From Bacillota bacterium (GTDB lineage: Bacteria > Bacillota > Clostridia > Christensenellales > CAG-138), in assembly GCA_023435855.1 (NCBI GenBank), contig JAEZLG010000138.1, forward strand, positions 1 to 6,288: 6,288 nt of DNA. Direction: 5' to 3'. The position numbers were made by a program, and so were the translations under genes. Every line of letters starts with the position of its first letter. The first letter of the stretch is position 1. The notes beneath the pieces were generated by a model. The model searched no databases. It saw only the letters and a program-made list of their open reading frames with translations, and had not been told where the DNA came from. Of the stretch, positions 4,931 through 6,288 are shown in pieces.

Positions 4931-6288
4931 CTAACATTCCTCATCAGATTCATCCTCAATCATCTTTGTGTTAGCAACCGTTTTTACCAACTTGACAGCA
5001 CGGTCAGTATATCTTCCAATAATTTCAGGAGAATGAGTGGCAAAGATAAACTGTATAGTACTTTTTGTTTTTAGTATTGACTCAACAAAATGCTTTTGCC
5101 ATGATAAATGAAGTGAAGCTTCGGGTTCGTCAACTATGTAAATACCACTTTGCTCTGTTGGCAATCCAAAAGTAAGGCATGCAAAAATAATTATAATTTG
5201 CTTTTCACCTGAAGAAAGATCATATAAAGATAGCCTCCGATGTGTATTATTTACTTCAATTATAATTTTCCCTTCATTACTTATTGATACATTTTTCTTT
5301 TCTTCTCCAATATTTAGAAAATCATTAACTATATTCAAAAATGTTGTTTTAGATGTTCTTGCTTCAGCTTTTTCCGCCTCAATCTGTTGAGCTTGAGAGG
5401 CAATTTCTTTTATTTTATTAAATTCGCTATTCATCAGCAGAAGTTCAATGGTAATTCTGTTCTTGCTCTGATCGTCCCCCTGTTGAAGTTGCTCATAAGC
5501 TTTCTTGTATTTAGCAAAGAAAGGTTCTACTTGCTCACTTGTATCTGTATTCCATTCGCCAATAGATTCCAATGTTCTTATATACTCATCTTTACTTTTC
5601 TCAATATCAGTCAACGCGTTTTTTTTAACGTTTGGCCCAAACAAAAAATAATTGGCATTGTACTCACTTGTAACCTTAAGTGAAGACATCAAAATATTCC
5701 TTCTAAATTTAGCATTAATAATGTTTTCCGCAGTACTTATTCTCATGCAACCGCTTCTAACAATATCTTCGACATAGCGTAATGAATCATTAAGATAATT
5801 CTTATTGACAAAATCTCTTTCAGCATACATGAGCGCTTTACGACGCCTATAGTAATTGGCATCGTTGATATCAATTCCGTCTTGAGAGTTACGACTTAAA
5901 GGTAAATAAATATACTTAAATGTTTTACGTATATAGCTAGGAATCTCATAGGTGCTTATGAAACGGCGATCGAAAGCAACCTCATCCTCATCACGTGCAT
6001 AGATATCTTTTACATTTCTGATATCCTTTATCGTTTCGTTCATTTCACCATCATTAAGAGTTACATCATATGCATCCCCTACTGTTATAATATTAATTCT
6101 ATTTAGCTTGCTTCGTCTTGATTTTCGATATGCAAGTGAGATTTCATCAAACTTATACGAAAATAAGTTGTAGAGCTTACCAGTAACGATTGACGACGCT
6201 ATATCCAGAATAGTTGTTTTTCCACACCCATTCTCGCCATAAATTAAAGTCAAATCATCATTGAAGTTAATGGTATAGTTGTATACTC
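4931..6288 (-). CDS. ABC-type ATPase (SMC/RecF-like AAA family), candidate AriA of a PARIS-like defence system; 5' end outside window
   Basis: At least 451 residues, open through the right edge. In-window residues 2-11 (YNYTINFNDD) precede Walker A and are the usual beta-strand start of such ATPases, so the TTG at 6253 is not a real start and the true start lies beyond 6288. Motifs, numbered from 6286: Walker A GENGCGKTT (17-25), LPLSR (128-132), signature LSSGEKQ (357-363), Walker B IYIVDEPEASLH with D386 and catalytic E387, D-loop-like LHLSWQ, and H-loop ATHSPE with H418. Between about 224 and 312 is a Lys/Glu/Gln-rich, probably coiled-coil insert. All nucleotide-binding residues are intact, so it should dimerise and bind or hydrolyse ATP in the cytoplasm. 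Unlike transport ABC proteins, it has no membrane partner. Its tail, EDESDEEC, is acidic, and its codons supply the ribosome site of the next gene. With the downstream DUF4435 gene this fits AriA-AriB of PARIS; a related OLD-like or retron-type ATPase remains possible. Confidence 0.88.
   Translation of the reverse strand, partial: VYNYTINFNDDLTLIYGENGCGKTTILDIASSIVTGKLYNLFSYKFDEISLAYRKSRRSKLNRINIITVGDAYDVTLNDGEMNETIKDIRNVKDIYARDEDEVAFDRRFISTYEIPSYIRKTFKYIYLPLSRNSQDGIDINDANYYRRRKALMYAERDFVNKNYLNDSLRYVEDIVRSGCMRISTAENIINAKFRRNILMSSLKVTSEYNANYFLFGPNVKKNALTDIEKSKDEYIRTLESIGEWNTDTSEQVEPFFAKYKKAYEQLQQGDDQSKNRITIELLLMNSEFNKIKEIASQAQQIEAEKAEARTSKTTFLNIVNDFLNIGEEKKNVSISNEGKIIIEVNNTHRRLSLYDLSSGEKQIIIIFACLTFGLPTEQSGIYIVDEPEASLHLSWQKHFVESILKTKSTIQFIFATHSPEIIGRYTDRAVKLVKTVANTKMIEDESDEEC

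Noticed and set aside
6251..6253. TTG as the start of the ABC ATPase
   Set aside because: The frame stays open to the window edge and the residues upstream (YNYTINFNDD) are the normal strand before Walker A, so the gene begins outside the window.

Overview
The window looks like a piece of a Firmicutes (Clostridia-type) chromosome. The signs are a SHOCT-like protein of the YvlB type next to a YvlD-type four-helix membrane protein, a lipoprotein with a Pro/Thr linker, an intracellular-type GH20 hexosaminidase, purine-rich Shine-Dalgarno sites and mixed GTG/TTG/ATG start options. Genus cannot be told from the sequence alone.

Left part (1-1175, + strand): three tightly packed genes. A SHOCT-like protein (3-458) overlaps a 121-aa protein (448-813) whose core and C-terminus look like a diverged copy of the first protein. 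An 11-nt gap separates this from a small four-helix membrane protein of the phage-holin-4/YvlD family (825-1175). The set resembles the yvlB-yvlD envelope-stress neighbourhood. A 14-bp perfect hairpin (1196-1228) closes it and also serves the convergent gene on the other strand.

Middle (1245-3667): a secreted lipoprotein on the - strand, with a DxDGDG calcium-loop-like motif, is divergent from a GH20 beta-N-acetylhexosaminidase on the + strand. The 128-nt AT-rich spacer between them must hold both promoters.

Right part (about 3670-6288, - strand): base composition becomes much more AT-rich. Two coupled genes lie here: an ABC-type ATPase (Walker A, LSSGE signature, Walker B and H-loop all present; its N-terminus runs off the window) and, one nucleotide after its stop, a DUF4435/TOPRIM-like protein. 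This order and pair match the PARIS anti-phage system (AriA ATPase, then AriB TOPRIM effector), or a close relative of it. In PARIS, AriA senses phage anti-restriction proteins and releases AriB, which attacks tRNA. The composition shift suggests the module was acquired by transfer. Between it and the hexosaminidase is a 368-nt stretch with two inverted repeats and a possible 34-codon gene that has the best Shine-Dalgarno and one of the best promoter-like sequences in the window. This small gene is the least explained element here.
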